Of a stretch of DNA of 64,000 bases, positions 37,889 to 47,548 are shown one piece after another. The notes below the pieces were generated by a model that saw nothing but the letters and a program-made list of their open reading frames with translations, did not search any database and had not been told where the DNA came from. The stretch is taken from positions 62,001-126,000 of the forward strand of contig DASXFZ010000047.1 of NCBI GenBank assembly GCA_036489315.1. The letters are read 5' to 3'. Numbering within the stretch: the first letter of the stretch is position 1; the number at the start of each line of letters is the position of its first letter. This stretch comes from Candidatus Cybelea sp. (GTDB lineage: Bacteria > Vulcanimicrobiota > Vulcanimicrobiia > Vulcanimicrobiales > Vulcanimicrobiaceae). Made by a program: the position numbers and the translations under genes.

Positions 37889-38949
37889 CGTTGCAGCTCG
37901 GCAGCGAGCAGATCGACCTGCTCGAGCGTGTGATCCGCGCGTAGCGTTACGCGCAGGCGCGATGTGCCCGGCGGCACGGTCGGCGGCCGGATCGCCGGAA
38001 CAAATATGCGGCGTTCCAAGAGCCGCTGTGAAATGCGCAGCGCGCGCGCTTCCTCGCCCAGGGGGATGGGAACGATTGGACCCTCGCCCGCGATGCCCAA
38101 CGCGAGACGCAGCCGCTCGGCATTGGCGTTCAGCCGCGTGCGGCGATCCTCCGCGCCGCGCGTCAGGTGCAGCGCAATGCGCGCCGCGAGCGCTAGCGCC
38201 GGCGGCAGTGCGGTATCGAAGATGAAGCTGCGCGCCCGGTTGACGAACAGATCGATCGTCACGGCCGGTCCCGCAACGAAGCCCCCCAGAGTACCGAGCG
38301 CCTTCGAGAGCGTGCCGAGGATCAGCACGCGCGGATCCGCCAGATTTCGCGCGACGCCTGCCCCTTGCGGGCCGGCGACGCCGAGCGCGTGCGCTTCATC
38401 GAAGAGCAGCACATCCGGCTCGCGCAGTTGCCGGAGCAGCGCGGCGGCGTCGATCGTGTCGCCATCCATCCCAAAGAGCGTCTCGCTGACCACGAGCGCC
38501 GATTCGCCCGCAGGCAGCTGCGGCAGCGTCGCGTGCTCGTAGGGTACGCGCGGTCTGCTCGAAAGCCGCGCTCCGTCGATCAGCGACGCGTGGTTCGCGC
38601 GGTCGGAGTAGATCGACGCCACGAGCTTCGCAAGCACCGGAATCGCGCCGATGCCTGCGAGGTAGCCCGACGAAAAAAGCAGCGCCCGTTCGCGCCCGAG
38701 CCACGCCGCGAGCTCCTCCTCGAGCAACGAAAGCTCGCGATTACGCCCGGCCAGAAGCCGCGCACCGCCCGAGCCGGCGCGCTTCGCGTGCTTGAGCGCC
38801 TCGAGGACCTGCGGCTCTTCGGCCATCCCGAGGTAATCGTTCGAAGAGAAGTCGATAACGTCGGCCAGCCGGCGAAGCGGCAGCTCGCGATACCGATGTT
38901 CTTCGCGGATCTTCTGCAGCGCGTCCTCGACTCGATCGAGGTAGCTCAC
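37870..38949 (-). CDS. bioF: 8-amino-7-oxononanoate synthase
   Basis: A 359-residue alpha-oxoamine synthase condensing pimeloyl thioester and alanine. Seen: DFSSNDYLGMAEEPQV, GSGGARLLAGRNREL, FSSGYLAGIGAIPVL, the PLP-Asp in VLLFDEAHALGVAGPQGAG, and the Schiff-base Lys in LGTLSKALGTLGG. The GTG at 38949 overlaps the bioA TGA (GTGA) and gives the usual length; longer readings run into bioA. Confidence 0.94.
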   Translation of the reverse strand: MSYLDRVEDALQKIREEHRYRELPLRRLADVIDFSSNDYLGMAEEPQVLEALKHAKRAGSGGARLLAGRNRELSLLEEELAAWLGRERALLFSSGYLAGIGAIPVLAKLVASIYSDRANHASLIDGARLSSRPRVPYEHATLPQLPAGESALVVSETLFGMDGDTIDAAALLRQLREPDVLLFDEAHALGVAGPQGAGVARNLADPRVLILGTLSKALGTLGGFVAGPAVTIDLFVNRARSFIFDTALPPALALAARIALHLTRGAEDRRTRLNANAERLRLALGIAGEGPIVPIPLGEEARALRISQRLLERRIFVPAIRPPTVPPGTSRLRVTLRADHTLEQVDLLAAELQRCIATS

Positions 38950-40124
38950 GGCAGTGCGTTGCTCAATGCATCGAAGAACGAGTGAACCTCGTCGCCGGTT
39001 GCGCACAGCGGCGGAACGAACTGAATGACGTTGCCGATCGGGCGCGTGAATTGCCCCGCTTCGTAGAGTGCATCGGCGACCGGCCAGGCGCTCGACGCAA
39101 GCTCGACGCCGATCATCGTCCCGGCCTGCCGCGCCTCGCGCACGTGGGGATGCAAGCCGAGCGTTTCCAGGCGCAAACCGGCGGCGCGCGCTATGCTTGC
39201 GGCGCGGGCCAAGGTCCGCTCCTCTTCAAAGAGGTCGAGCGAAGCGAGCGCCGCAGCACAGGCGATCGGATTGCCGGCGTACGAATGACCGTGAAAGAAG
39301 TGGACGTATTCCCCGGGCTCGCCAAGAAACGCCTGATAGACTTCCCGGCGCACGAGCGTCGCCGAAAGCGCCAGCGTGCCGCCGCTCAAGCCTTTGCCGA
39401 CGCAGACGATATCGGGGTGTAGCGGCGTCTGTTCGAAGGCGAACATCGTCCCCGTCCGCCCGAAGCCGGTAGCGACCTCGTCGCAGATGACCAGCGTCCG
39501 CGCCTCGCGCAGCTCGTCGTAGATCGCGCTCGGAACCAGACGCATTCCCGAGGCCGCCTGCACGAGCGGCTCGAGGATGACCGCCGCCACGTCGTCCCCC
39601 TGCGCCGCGCCGCTTTCGAAGCCCCGCGCTTCGAACGTCAGGCTGCCAAAGCGCGACTTGAAGAGCGCGATATCCGAGACGCTCATCGCGCCGGCCGTAT
39701 CGCCGTGATACGCATCGCCCAGCCGAACGAAACGCGTGCGCTGCGGTTCGCCCTTGTTCTGCCAATACGCCAGCGCCATCTTCAGCGCCGCTTCGACTGC
39801 GCTGGCGCCGTCGCCGCCGAAGAACGCGTAGTCCATTCCCGCAAGCGTGCAGAGACGCTCGGCGAGCCGTTCGGCGACGGGATTGCTCGCACCCAGCAGC
39901 GTTGCATGATCGAGGTGTGCGGCTTGCGTCGCGATCGCGTCGACGATACGCGGATGGCAATGGCCGTGTATCGTCGTCCAAATTGAACTGACCGCGTCGA
40001 AGACGCGCCGGCCCTGCGCATCCCAAAGCCGCGAGCCGAGCCCGCGGACGAAACGGTGCGGACGCCGTTCGAAATCCCGCATTTGGGTGAACGGCAGCCA
40101 CAGATGAGAAGCCTCCGCCACCAA
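38946..40124 (-). CDS. bioA: Adenosylmethionine-8-amino-7-oxononanoate aminotransferase
   Basis: A 392-residue class III aminotransferase making 7,8-diaminononanoate. LWLPFTQM at the start is the BioA hallmark; GHCHPRIVDAI, AFFGGDGASAVEAALKMAL, DAYHGDTAGAMSVSD, ICDEVATGFGRTGTMFAFE and the Lys in CVGKGLSGGTLALSATL follow. It begins at TTG 40124 or the next codon, GTG 40121; both are spaced to the upstream GCGGA. It is preceded by 1 base after the conserved protein at 40126-40731. No bioC, bioH or bioW is nearby, so the pimeloyl step lies elsewhere. Confidence 0.95.
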   Translation of the reverse strand: MVAEASHLWLPFTQMRDFERRPHRFVRGLGSRLWDAQGRRVFDAVSSIWTTIHGHCHPRIVDAIATQAAHLDHATLLGASNPVAERLAERLCTLAGMDYAFFGGDGASAVEAALKMALAYWQNKGEPQRTRFVRLGDAYHGDTAGAMSVSDIALFKSRFGSLTFEARGFESGAAQGDDVAAVILEPLVQAASGMRLVPSAIYDELREARTLVICDEVATGFGRTGTMFAFEQTPLHPDIVCVGKGLSGGTLALSATLVRREVYQAFLGEPGEYVHFFHGHSYAGNPIACAAALASLDLFEEERTLARAASIARAAGLRLETLGLHPHVREARQAGTMIGVELASSAWPVADALYEAGQFTRPIGNVIQFVPPLCATGDEVHSFFDALSNALP

Positions 40125-40125
40125 A

Positions 40126-40731
40126 CTATTCCGCGCTGGAGTGAATTGTTGGACGATAGCCCGCCGCCAGGACCTCGACGATCGCGTGCGGCGTCAGCAC
40201 CTCGACCTCGCCGCGTTGCGCGCGCGCGACGCGCCTTGTATAGCCTGCATCGGACCATTCGAACAACGAGTCGCCCCACACGAGATGCGGCCGGCCTTCC
40301 CAAACGGCGTACGCACCGTCGGGCAGCGAGGCAAGCGCGGCGCGATACGTGCGCTTCTTCTTCCCGGCGAGACGATCGGCGTGCAGACGCAGATCCATCG
40401 AGTCGGCATCGTTGGGCGTCGCGATGCTCGCTTCCCAGAACGCGCGAAAACGGTTGAAGTCGGCGCGCCGGCACTCCGCGCACGGGCGATGACCGGCGCT
40501 CAGCCCGGCTGCTTCGTCGAGGAAGAAAAGCTCGGTGTAGCGGTGCGGCGTCATCACGCTGCGCTTGCGGCCGCGAAACTCGAGCTCGCACGCTATCCAG
40601 CGCTTCACCGCAAACGACCTGACGACTTGCCGCGAATCGTCGTGAAGAATTCCGCGGTTCCCCATCATCTGCCCGCGCCCCGGGAGCGCTACGACTTCGC
40701 CGTACGGCGTGACGCGATTCTGCAGCGGCAT
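40126..40731 (-). CDS. Conserved protein of unknown function, first gene of the biotin operon
   Basis: A 201-residue cytoplasmic protein from ATG 40731: PLQNRVTPYGEVVALPGRGQMMGNRG, then CELEFRGRKRSVMTPHRYTELFFLDEAAGLSAGHRPCAECRRADF. The HRPCAECRR segment could form half of a metal site. I recognise this as a widespread uncharacterised family but cannot give it a role. It stops 1 base before the bioA start, so it is most likely the operon leader. A longer open frame upstream overlaps the divergent gene and lacks a suitable start. Confidence 0.75.
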   Translation of the reverse strand: MPLQNRVTPYGEVVALPGRGQMMGNRGILHDDSRQVVRSFAVKRWIACELEFRGRKRSVMTPHRYTELFFLDEAAGLSAGHRPCAECRRADFNRFRAFWEASIATPNDADSMDLRLHADRLAGKKKRTYRAALASLPDGAYAVWEGRPHLVWGDSLFEWSDAGYTRRVARAQRGEVEVLTPHAIVEVLAAGYRPTIHSSAE

Positions 40732-40805
40732 GACAAGACGGCGCGTTCTCCTAGGATTGAACTCTTCCCGCGCCAAAGGTCGCTCGTGTAAAGGAGGGCC
40801 TATCC

Positions 40806-41282
40806 ATGGTTCGCTTATCGCTGTTGCTGGCTTTTGCTTTTGCCGGCTTCGCGCTTCCGCAGGGCGCCCGGGCAGACGCCGCAACGCCCCAGCTCCCCCC
40901 GCAGCCGGCGGTCCATCCCGCCGGCATCCCCGCCGGCGCCGTGCTCGTCTCGCCGTGCGTCGCAACCATGGGCGAGCACTGGATGAATCTCAAAGACGCG
41001 CCGATGGGCCCGATCTACGGCGTCTGGCAAGGAAAGCCGGTCTTCACGGAGATCATGGTCACCGTCGAGCAGCTCCAGCAAGGCTTCGCCTATGCGAACC
41101 TGCACGCGCTCCCGGGCTACACGATCGATCACATCGACTTCAAGTTCGAGCCGAAGGGCCACCCGGGTCTGCCGGTGCCGCACTACGACCTGCACGCGTA
41201 CTACGTCACGCCGGCCGTGCAAGCGACCATCTGTCCCGATGGGATTCCCGATCAGTCGATGAAGGCGATGAACCAGCCGTAG
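40806..41282 (+). CDS. Exported protein, possibly of the TTHB210-like/DUF5602 type
   Basis: A 158-residue protein with a Sec signal peptide (VRLSLLLAFAFAGFALPQGARA) and a very strong ribosome-binding site, AAAGGAGGG, 8 bases before the ATG. The mature part has MGEHWMNLKDAPMGPIYGVWQGKPVFTEIMVT, PGYTIDHIDFKFEPKGHPGLPVPHYDLHAYYV; the His-rich HYDLHAYYV may bind metal. The resemblance to DUF5602 proteins is from memory of the motif and should be tested. It is divergent from the biotin operon. Confidence 0.68.
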   Translation: MVRLSLLLAFAFAGFALPQGARADAATPQLPPQPAVHPAGIPAGAVLVSPCVATMGEHWMNLKDAPMGPIYGVWQGKPVFTEIMVTVEQLQQGFAYANLHALPGYTIDHIDFKFEPKGHPGLPVPHYDLHAYYVTPAVQATICPDGIPDQSMKAMNQP

Positions 41283-41302
41283 CCCGGTTCGGCGCCCGGA
41301 GC

Positions 41303-41833
41303 CTAGGTTTCGACTCGCTCCTCGATCGAGACGTTGTAGAGGAACAAGAACTTACCCCATTCGTCGGGCAGCGTGTTGCGTTTGATCTGAATCCAAGGAA
41401 TATATTTGGGCTGGCGCGGCTTGCGCTGCAGCGACATATTGGCTTCGCGCGGCGTACGGTTGTTCTTGCGGTTGTTGCAGCGCATGCAGGCGCAGACGAG
41501 ATTCTCCCAGGTCGACTCCCCGCCGCGGCTCTTGGGCGTAACGTGATCGACGGTCATCAGGCGCTCGCCGCGCAACCCGCAGTATTGGCACATGTGATCG
41601 TCGCGAATGAGCACGTTCTTCTTCGTCAGCGCGACCTTCTGCATCGGCCGGCGGATGTAGTACAGCATCCGGATGATCGAGGGCATCCGCATCGCGAGCG
41701 TGGGCGACGCGAGCATCCGCTCTCGGCCGTGCAGCATCTCCGCTTTTCCGGCGAAAAGCAGCTTGACGGCACGCTGAAAGCTGGTGACGTTGAGCGCTTC
41801 GTAGGTAAAGTTCAGCACGAGCACCTCGCTCAT
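41303..41833 (-). CDS. HNH endonuclease family protein
   Basis: A 176-residue protein. The N-terminal SEVLVLNFTYEALNVTSFQRAVKLLFAGKAEML and the central HNH domain CQYCGLRGERLMTVDHVTPKSRGGESTWENLVCACMRCNNRKNNRTPREA are typical of stand-alone bacterial HNH proteins: two CxxC zinc pairs flank the catalytic DHV..N..N pattern. Such genes are common housekeeping-like singletons of unknown biological role, not part of an evident restriction system here. Confidence 0.9.
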   Translation of the reverse strand: MSEVLVLNFTYEALNVTSFQRAVKLLFAGKAEMLHGRERMLASPTLAMRMPSIIRMLYYIRRPMQKVALTKKNVLIRDDHMCQYCGLRGERLMTVDHVTPKSRGGESTWENLVCACMRCNNRKNNRTPREANMSLQRKPRQPKYIPWIQIKRNTLPDEWGKFLFLYNVSIEERVET

Positions 41834-41869
41834 GCGATCGTTTTCCCGCGGGTATGAAGGCGAGGCATT

Positions 41870-42160
41870 TTAGGTGCCTCGCTGCCGGACGAACATCAAT
41901 CGCGTTTCGGTTAGCATTTGTGTTATTGCTAACCGCTGATCGGCAGGCAACCTTTCTTTGACCCGTTCGAAGGCAGCCGTTGCAACGTCGATCGCGACCT
42001 CGGCCGATTGATGGTCGGGCTGCCGCCCGCCTTCTTCGGTGAGATAAGCATGCGCCGCTAGGGCGAGCGTTGCGATCACCTCGCTGAGCAAAGGCTCGAC
42101 GGGCGGAATCTGCCCTTGAAATCCCCCCTGCATATCGGGAGGGGCGCTTCGGGTGGACAT
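41870..42160 (-). CDS. Small DUF1844-like protein
   Basis: A 96-residue soluble protein. PLLSEVIATLALAAHAYLTEEGG, then AEVAIDVATAAFERVKERLPADQRLAITQMLTETRLMFVRQ, a helical pattern resembling DUF1844 proteins. The role is unknown. It lies 12 bases downstream of pdxT and is probably in the pdxS-pdxT transcript. Confidence 0.68.
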   Translation of the reverse strand: MSTRSAPPDMQGGFQGQIPPVEPLLSEVIATLALAAHAYLTEEGGRQPDHQSAEVAIDVATAAFERVKERLPADQRLAITQMLTETRLMFVRQRGT

Positions 42161-42172
42161 CCCTTTCCGGAG

Positions 42173-42769
42173 TTAAGCGGCTGCTGAGGGCTTCCCTTGC
42201 TGACCGGACATTCCGAGGAAGTATTGATGAATGCGCGGGTCGCGGGTGAGTTCGGGATGGAAGGCGGTGGCCAGTACGTTGCCTTCACGTACCATAATGC
42301 CGTGACCGTCGCGCTCGGCGAGCAACTCGACCGTCGGGCCGTATCGCTCGATCCACGGCGCCCGAATGAAGACACCGGGAAACGGCTCGCTGCCGAGCGC
42401 GGGAATCTGGAGCGGAATTTCCGCGGAATCGTTTTGCCGGCCGAATGCGTTGCGCCGCACGGTGATGTCGATGAGGTCGAGCGTCGGCTGAGCGGCGCCG
42501 GCGACGTCGCGCGCGGCGACGATCATTCCCATGCAGGTTCCCCACAGCGGCATGCCGGCGTGCGTGCGCTCGACGATCGGCCGCCCGAGCCCCGAGCGTT
42601 CGAGCAGCTTCATCACCGTCGTCGACTCGCCGCCGGGAACGATCAGCGCATCGACGCGCGCGAGGTCGGCAGGCGTTTTGACGGCAAGGGGCCGCGCCCC
42701 GGCGCGTTCCAGCGCCGCGCAGTGCTCGACGACGTCACCCTGCAGCGCAAGCACACCTGTGGTTGTCAT
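42173..42769 (-). CDS. pdxT: Pyridoxal 5'-phosphate synthase glutaminase subunit
   Basis: A 198-residue class I glutaminase that supplies ammonia to PdxS. The oxyanion motif PGGESTT, nucleophile C79 in WGTCMGM and the His-Glu pair in FHPELT are present. The ATG at 42769 lies inside a copy of the interspersed repeat, which fills the entire gap after pdxS; the repeat's CTCAGG is the only Shine-Dalgarno-like sequence. Confidence 0.95.
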   Translation of the reverse strand: MTTTGVLALQGDVVEHCAALERAGARPLAVKTPADLARVDALIVPGGESTTVMKLLERSGLGRPIVERTHAGMPLWGTCMGMIVAARDVAGAAQPTLDLIDITVRRNAFGRQNDSAEIPLQIPALGSEPFPGVFIRAPWIERYGPTVELLAERDGHGIMVREGNVLATAFHPELTRDPRIHQYFLGMSGQQGKPSAAA

Positions 42770-42787
42770 CCTGAGCTTGTCGAAGGG
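42764..42787. repeat. Interspersed short repeat, copy 4 (between pdxS and pdxT)
   Basis: On the minus strand CCCTTCGACAAG then CTCAGGATGACA, a full 24-base copy. It begins at the base after the pdxS TAG, and its ATG is the start codon of pdxT. Confidence 0.9.
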
Positions 42788-43675
42788 CTAATTGCCACGC
42801 GGTGCCATCAGCTCGGCTTCACTCAACTGACGCACGTCGAGGCCTGGCATAGCCTCCGATTGCCCAAGCGAGCGGCACGCGTCAAGCACGACGGACGGAT
42901 CGTTGAAATGGGTTGTGGCGTTGACGATCGCGCGAGCGAAACGCTTGGGATCCTTCGATTTGAAGATGCCGCTTCCGACGAAGATGCCTTCCGCGCCGAG
43001 CTGCATCATCAATGCGGCGTCGGCGGGCGTGGCGACGCCGCCGGCGCAAAAAAGAACGACCGGGAGCTTCCCGTTCTGCGCGATCTCGGTCACCAGCTCG
43101 TAGGGCGCGCCGAGATCTCGCGCTCGCGCGACGAGCTCTTCCTTCGGCGCGACGCTCAGCTCGCGGATCGAATCGCCGATCGCACGCATGTGCCGGACGG
43201 CTTCAACGATGTTGCCGCTGCCGGCTTCGCCCTTGCTGCGAATCATTGCCGCGCCTTCGGCGATCCGCCGCAACGCTTCACCCAGGTCGCGCGCCCCGCA
43301 GACGAACGGCGTCGTGAACAGATGCTTGTCGACGTGATACTTGTCGTCGGCGGGCGTGAGCACTTCCGACTCGTCGATGTAGTCGACGCCGAGCTGCTGC
43401 AGCACTTGCGCTTCGGCGAAGTGACCGATGCGTACTTTGGCCATGACGGGAATGGTAACGGCATCCATGATGCCGCGGATCAGGTCGATTGCGCTCATGC
43501 GGGCGACGCCGCCGGCCGCCCGGATATCGGCGGGAATTCGTTCGAGCGCCATCACCGCGACCGCGCCGGCTTCTTGCGCGATTGCCGCGTGTTCGGGGGT
43601 GACGACGTCCATAATAACGCCGCCTTTGAGCATCTGCGCGAGCCCGCGCTTAACCGTTACCGTTCCTTTTTCCAT
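42788..43675 (-). CDS. pdxS: Pyridoxal 5'-phosphate synthase subunit PdxS
   Basis: A 295-residue (beta/alpha)8 enzyme making PLP from ribose 5-phosphate, glyceraldehyde 3-phosphate and ammonia. Seen: [52 protein letters not shown] with an active-site Lys, [31 protein letters not shown] and [13 protein letters not shown]. The ATG at 43675 matches the family N-terminus ([12 protein letters not shown]). It and pdxT form the DXP-independent vitamin B6 pathway, useful for the many PLP enzymes nearby (BioA, BioF, the decarboxylase). Confidence 0.96.
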   Translation of the reverse strand: MEKGTVTVKRGLAQMLKGGVIMDVVTPEHAAIAQEAGAVAVMALERIPADIRAAGGVARMSAIDLIRGIMDAVTIPVMAKVRIGHFAEAQVLQQLGVDYIDESEVLTPADDKYHVDKHLFTTPFVCGARDLGEALRRIAEGAAMIRSKGEAGSGNIVEAVRHMRAIGDSIRELSVAPKEELVARARDLGAPYELVTEIAQNGKLPVVLFCAGGVATPADAALMMQLGAEGIFVGSGIFKSKDPKRFARAIVNATTHFNDPSVVLDACRSLGQSEAMPGLDVRQLSEAELMAPRGN

Positions 43676-43722
43676 CGCACTATCATAACAGCCGCACCCA
43701 GCCAAAACGTTGAGGAAAGCCG

Positions 43723-44184
43723 CTAACGAGGAGGCGGTGGGCTGGGACTCTCCGGGCCGGAGGCCTCCGGCGCCGGCGTAATTAGGCCGCCCGATGGGAG
43801 AGGTTGGGCCTCCTCTTTGAGGACGGGCAGCGGCTTCTGCCGCCAGATCGGAATGTTCGGATTGATCGTCGCCGTGGGGATCGGGGTGGGCGTCGGCGGA
43901 GGCTTGGGAGTCGCGGGAATCGCCGTCGGGACCGGCTGGGGCGGTACGCGAGGGTCGGGGAAGCGCGGGTCCCCCGCGGCCGAGAGCGCCTGCGAGCGTT
44001 TCCAGTCGGGACCGTACGGCTGCGGCGAGGTATCCGCGCCGGTCGGAAGCGGGGTGGGGATCACCGAATTCAGTTGGGTTTGCGTGGCCTGCTGCATGAC
44101 GCGGTCGCCCATCCGCTGGCCGATCACGACGGCCAGGAGCAAGACCGCAGCGCCGACGGCCAGGACGATCGTGGGGAACTTCAC
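43723..44184 (-). CDS. Membrane-anchored proline-rich protein of unknown function
   Basis: A 153-residue protein: one N-terminal TM helix ([18 protein letters not shown]) and a long Pro/Thr-rich, low-complexity extracytoplasmic tail ([20 protein letters not shown]). Start GTG overlaps the TGA of the glycosidase gene (GTGA), so the two are coupled. The tail may span or bind the cell wall; this is inference. Confidence 0.65.
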   Translation of the reverse strand: MKFPTIVLAVGAAVLLLAVVIGQRMGDRVMQQATQTQLNSVIPTPLPTGADTSPQPYGPDWKRSQALSAAGDPRFPDPRVPPQPVPTAIPATPKPPPTPTPIPTATINPNIPIWRQKPLPVLKEEAQPLPSGGLITPAPEASGPESPSPPPPR

Positions 44185-46625
44185 GCGCGGACGAGCGGCC
44201 GAACGACGTCGAGCTTCGCGGCGCGAGCCTTCCGGTCGCTCGGCTTACCGATGAGGTGCACCTCGCGTAGTTCGCCGGCGGCCATGTCGACGCGAGCCGT
44301 GTGCCCGCGAAACTCGATCAGCACGTTGCGCGAACGGTCGAAGTGGTTTCCAACGAAGATCCGCACCGCTCCCTCGTCGTCCTCGAAGGCGATCGCCCCG
44401 ACCTCGACCGGCGACGTGGTGACCTCGTCGCTGACGTCGCGCCCGGCGTAGATGCACTTGAAGGGCTCTTCGGCCGAGAGCTCGGGCATGTTGCCGTAGA
44501 TCGTATCGCTGCGCAGATCGACGACGTACGTGCAGCGCCGGCCGCCCCAGTGCACGCGTGCGGCGGCGACCCACTGCCACTCCTTGGGGCGAAGCGGCGA
44601 GAGATGGGGCCGCCCGCTCGTGCGATAACCGTTCAAACCGCCGACCGTTTCGGCAACGGCCCACAGATACTTTGCGCCGGTCCACGGCGAGAGATACATG
44701 CCCCGGTTGCTCAGCGATCCGCCGTCGAACCACTCCGCGAACTCGCCCGGCACGGTGTTTCGCGGGCTGCCGCCCTCCATCGCCGCGTAGGTCATCGTGA
44801 GGTAGCGCACCGCGTCGTCGATGAGATCGTTGCGGGCGAGCGCGACGGCGTACCACAGCGTCAGGTCGGGCCAGATCCCGCCAAGCAGCCCGAATCCGTA
44901 CGACGGAAAGTACCAAGCGTCGGCGGTGGAGATCGTGCGCAGCCCGACCGGAGTCACGAAATCGGCCTCCTGCAGCCGCTTAAGAATCACACGGCGCTGC
45001 TCCCGGTCGGCGATCCCGAAGAGCACCGGGAAGACTTCGTCGGCGGTAAAGTTATCTTGATAGTTGCCGTCTTGATCGTAGTTGAGCACGAAAGCGCCGG
45101 TATCGTCGTTGAACAGATAGTCCATCATCGCCGCGCGCATGTGCTGCGCTTCGCTGCTGTATTTCTCCCAGTGGTCGTGATCGCCGACGACCGCGCAGAG
45201 CATCGCCGCCGCCTCGAGCGCGTAAACGCACTCGGCATTGATCTCGGTGACCGCCCCGTCGAGCGTGTAGTAGGGGATGATGTTGCGCCACGAGGAGATC
45301 CCGTGCAGGTCGACGCCCTTCGCGCGGCAGACGACCAGGCCGTGGTCGTCGCGCTGCGAGAGCATATAGTCGGTGAGCCGCACGACCAGCGCCACGTGTT
45401 TGCGAACCCACTCGTCGTCGAGCGTCGCGTTGTAGTGGTGCAGCATCGCGATTAGATGCAGCGGCGTATCGTCGTTGACGTTGAGATCGTAGTCGGTCTT
45501 GTAGCCGCTGACACCGCGCACGTACTCGATCATCAATCCCGAGTCTTCGGCCGCCTCGTTGAAGACCTCGAGTGCGTTGCGGCTGAAATCCGGCCAAAAG
45601 TAGTCGAAGCCGTGGACGAACCACGACGTGTCGCGCGAGACGAGGATATCCGACGGCGGCGAGTTCGTCGAGCCCCATCCGTGCGGATACTCCTTGACGA
45701 CGCGCAGCATATTCGCCTTCGCCCAGACGACGCCGCGGCTGATCTCCGGCGAGGGCGTAAGGAAACGAGCGTCATCGAGACGCTCGCCGAAATAGCCCTG
45801 CGTGTCGTGCAGCGCCTTCGGATCGGCGAGCAGCGCTTCGAGCACGGGACGGCTCTTCTCGGTTCCGGCCTTGTGGTAAACGACCGCCAACCGCAGCGAC
45901 TCGCGCGCCCCGGCCGCCACCGTGACGCGATACTCGAAAGCGCCGAAGATCCGCCGGCTCACGAGCTCTGCCTCCGCCGGCGTCACGTCGTCGACGGTGG
46001 CCCCCGAACTGCCCTTGACGAGCGTCGCTCGGCGCATCGACTCCAGGAGCACCTGTTCGCGCAGCGAGAGCTGGACGGCGACCGGGGGACGCGAGCCGCC
46101 CCACCAGCGCTCGCCCCCGGTTTCGAGATTGCGCGAGCAGATCAAGCGCCCGTCGTTCCAGGCGCGTACCTCGTGTTCGGGCTCGCCGTAGAAGCGCTGG
46201 CCGACGAGCATCGCCCAGGGAAAGATCGCGACGTCCATCTCCGCGGCGCCCGGATTGTAAAGCGTAACGTCGACCACGAAGGAGACGGCTCGTTCGAACG
46301 CCGGGCCGTGCGGAACGTAGAAGGCTTCGGTAACGTGCAGGCGGTGGTCGAGCGTGAACTCGGAGATCTGCGCGTACGGGAGAAAGGTGAGCTCGCGCTC
46401 GATCTGGTGCGGAAAGAACGTCCGGTCGGAGATGCGATAGGCGATGTGATGGGTGCCGAAGATGATCTGATCGGTATCGGCGTCCCAGAGCCCGCGTACG
46501 CCGCCCTTGGCAGTCGATTGCGCGTACGTCTTATAGTTTCCGAGCAGCAGCCCGTACGGGGTCTCGGATTCATTGAGGACGTAGGCGCAAAACTCGTTGC
46601 GTTGCGCGTCGTAACTCGAGCCCAT
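44181..46625 (-). CDS. Six-hairpin (alpha/alpha) glycosidase-like protein
   Basis: An 814-residue, probably cytoplasmic protein without a signal peptide. An N-terminal beta-sandwich region (about 1-270) is followed by an (alpha/alpha)6-barrel region (about 290-640) with [70 protein letters not shown], and [31 protein letters not shown]. This fits glucoamylase/GH63/amylo-glucosidase-like enzymes acting on alpha-glucosides, but no exact family can be named. A candidate catalytic acid is the Glu in NAEC or GEFAEW. It is coupled with the proline-rich membrane protein. Confidence 0.8.
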   Translation of the reverse strand: MGSSYDAQRNEFCAYVLNESETPYGLLLGNYKTYAQSTAKGGVRGLWDADTDQIIFGTHHIAYRISDRTFFPHQIERELTFLPYAQISEFTLDHRLHVTEAFYVPHGPAFERAVSFVVDVTLYNPGAAEMDVAIFPWAMLVGQRFYGEPEHEVRAWNDGRLICSRNLETGGERWWGGSRPPVAVQLSLREQVLLESMRRATLVKGSSGATVDDVTPAEAELVSRRIFGAFEYRVTVAAGARESLRLAVVYHKAGTEKSRPVLEALLADPKALHDTQGYFGERLDDARFLTPSPEISRGVVWAKANMLRVVKEYPHGWGSTNSPPSDILVSRDTSWFVHGFDYFWPDFSRNALEVFNEAAEDSGLMIEYVRGVSGYKTDYDLNVNDDTPLHLIAMLHHYNATLDDEWVRKHVALVVRLTDYMLSQRDDHGLVVCRAKGVDLHGISSWRNIIPYYTLDGAVTEINAECVYALEAAAMLCAVVGDHDHWEKYSSEAQHMRAAMMDYLFNDDTGAFVLNYDQDGNYQDNFTADEVFPVLFGIADREQRRVILKRLQEADFVTPVGLRTISTADAWYFPSYGFGLLGGIWPDLTLWYAVALARNDLIDDAVRYLTMTYAAMEGGSPRNTVPGEFAEWFDGGSLSNRGMYLSPWTGAKYLWAVAETVGGLNGYRTSGRPHLSPLRPKEWQWVAAARVHWGGRRCTYVVDLRSDTIYGNMPELSAEEPFKCIYAGRDVSDEVTTSPVEVGAIAFEDDEGAVRIFVGNHFDRSRNVLIEFRGHTARVDMAAGELREVHLIGKPSDRKARAAKLDVVRPLVRA

Positions 46626-46693
46626 CTCCTTCTTCCTACTGCGGCACCCGTCGCAAAGGCGCCTCCTCGCGCGACGGCCAACGACAACGCGGA

Positions 46694-47548
46694 TTGAAAG
46701 CGCCCGCGAAAATCAACCTGACGCTCGAAGTGCTCGCCCGGCGCAGCGACGGGTACCACGGCGTTCGCAGTGTGATGGTGCCGCTCGACTTGGCCGACGA
46801 GCTGGCCTTTGAGCCGGCTTCGGCCTTCAGCTTCGATTGCGACCGCCGCGAGCTCGCCGACGAGCGCAATCTCGCCGTGAGGGCGCTTGAGAGCGCGTGC
46901 GGCTCGCTGCCGCCGGTGCGCATGCTTTTGTCGAAGCGGATTCCGGTGGAGGCCGGCCTCGGCGGCGGCTCGAGCGACGCGGCCGCCGTGCTGCGTGCGG
47001 CGATGAGCGGTGCCTTCGGCCCAGCGCCGCCGCACGATTGGCTGAGGCTCGCGCGCGGGCTCGGCTCCGATGTTCCCTTCTTTCTCGCGGGAACGGCCGC
47101 GCTGGTCGAAGGCACGGGCGAGCGCGTCACGCCGGCCGGAGCCATTGCGCGGTGGCATGTCCTGATCGTCAAGCCTCCGGTCGCCGTATCGACGGCGCAG
47201 GCGTATCGCGAGCTCGACGCGCACGAGCGGCCGCAGCGCCCGCGCCGCGGCAGCGTCTCGATCGCGATGCTCGAAGCGCTTCAGCGCGCCGATTTCGCCG
47301 CCGTCGAACGACTGTTGCAAAACGATTTTCACGAGGTGACCGCGGCGCGGACGCCGCAGATCGCCGCCGCTATCGAGGCGCTGCGCGCCGCCGGCGCGAG
47401 CAACGCGCTGCTCGCCGGATCGGGCTCGTGCGTGTTCACGCTCGCGGAAGGAAACGCCATCGTCGAGCAGATCGCGCAGCGCCTTTTGCTCCCGCCGGCG
47501 TTTGAACGAATCGTTACGCGCTTTGCATCGACACCACAGTGGCGATGA
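46694..47548 (+). CDS. ispE: 4-diphosphocytidyl-2-C-methyl-D-erythritol kinase
   Basis: A 284-residue GHMP kinase of the MEP isoprenoid pathway. APAKINLTLEVLARRSDGYHGVRSVMVPL, the ATP loop PVEAGLGGGSSDAAAVLRA and DVPFFLAGTAALVEGTGE are diagnostic. The start is TTG at 46694 with only weak GCGGA upstream; no better start is in frame. Its TGA overlaps the ATG of the next gene (ATGA). Isoprenoid synthesis by the MEP route fits a bacterium with this many envelope proteins. Confidence 0.94.
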   Translation: MKAPAKINLTLEVLARRSDGYHGVRSVMVPLDLADELAFEPASAFSFDCDRRELADERNLAVRALESACGSLPPVRMLLSKRIPVEAGLGGGSSDAAAVLRAAMSGAFGPAPPHDWLRLARGLGSDVPFFLAGTAALVEGTGERVTPAGAIARWHVLIVKPPVAVSTAQAYRELDAHERPQRPRRGSVSIAMLEALQRADFAAVERLLQNDFHEVTAARTPQIAAAIEALRAAGASNALLAGSGSCVFTLAEGNAIVEQIAQRLLLPPAFERIVTRFASTPQWR

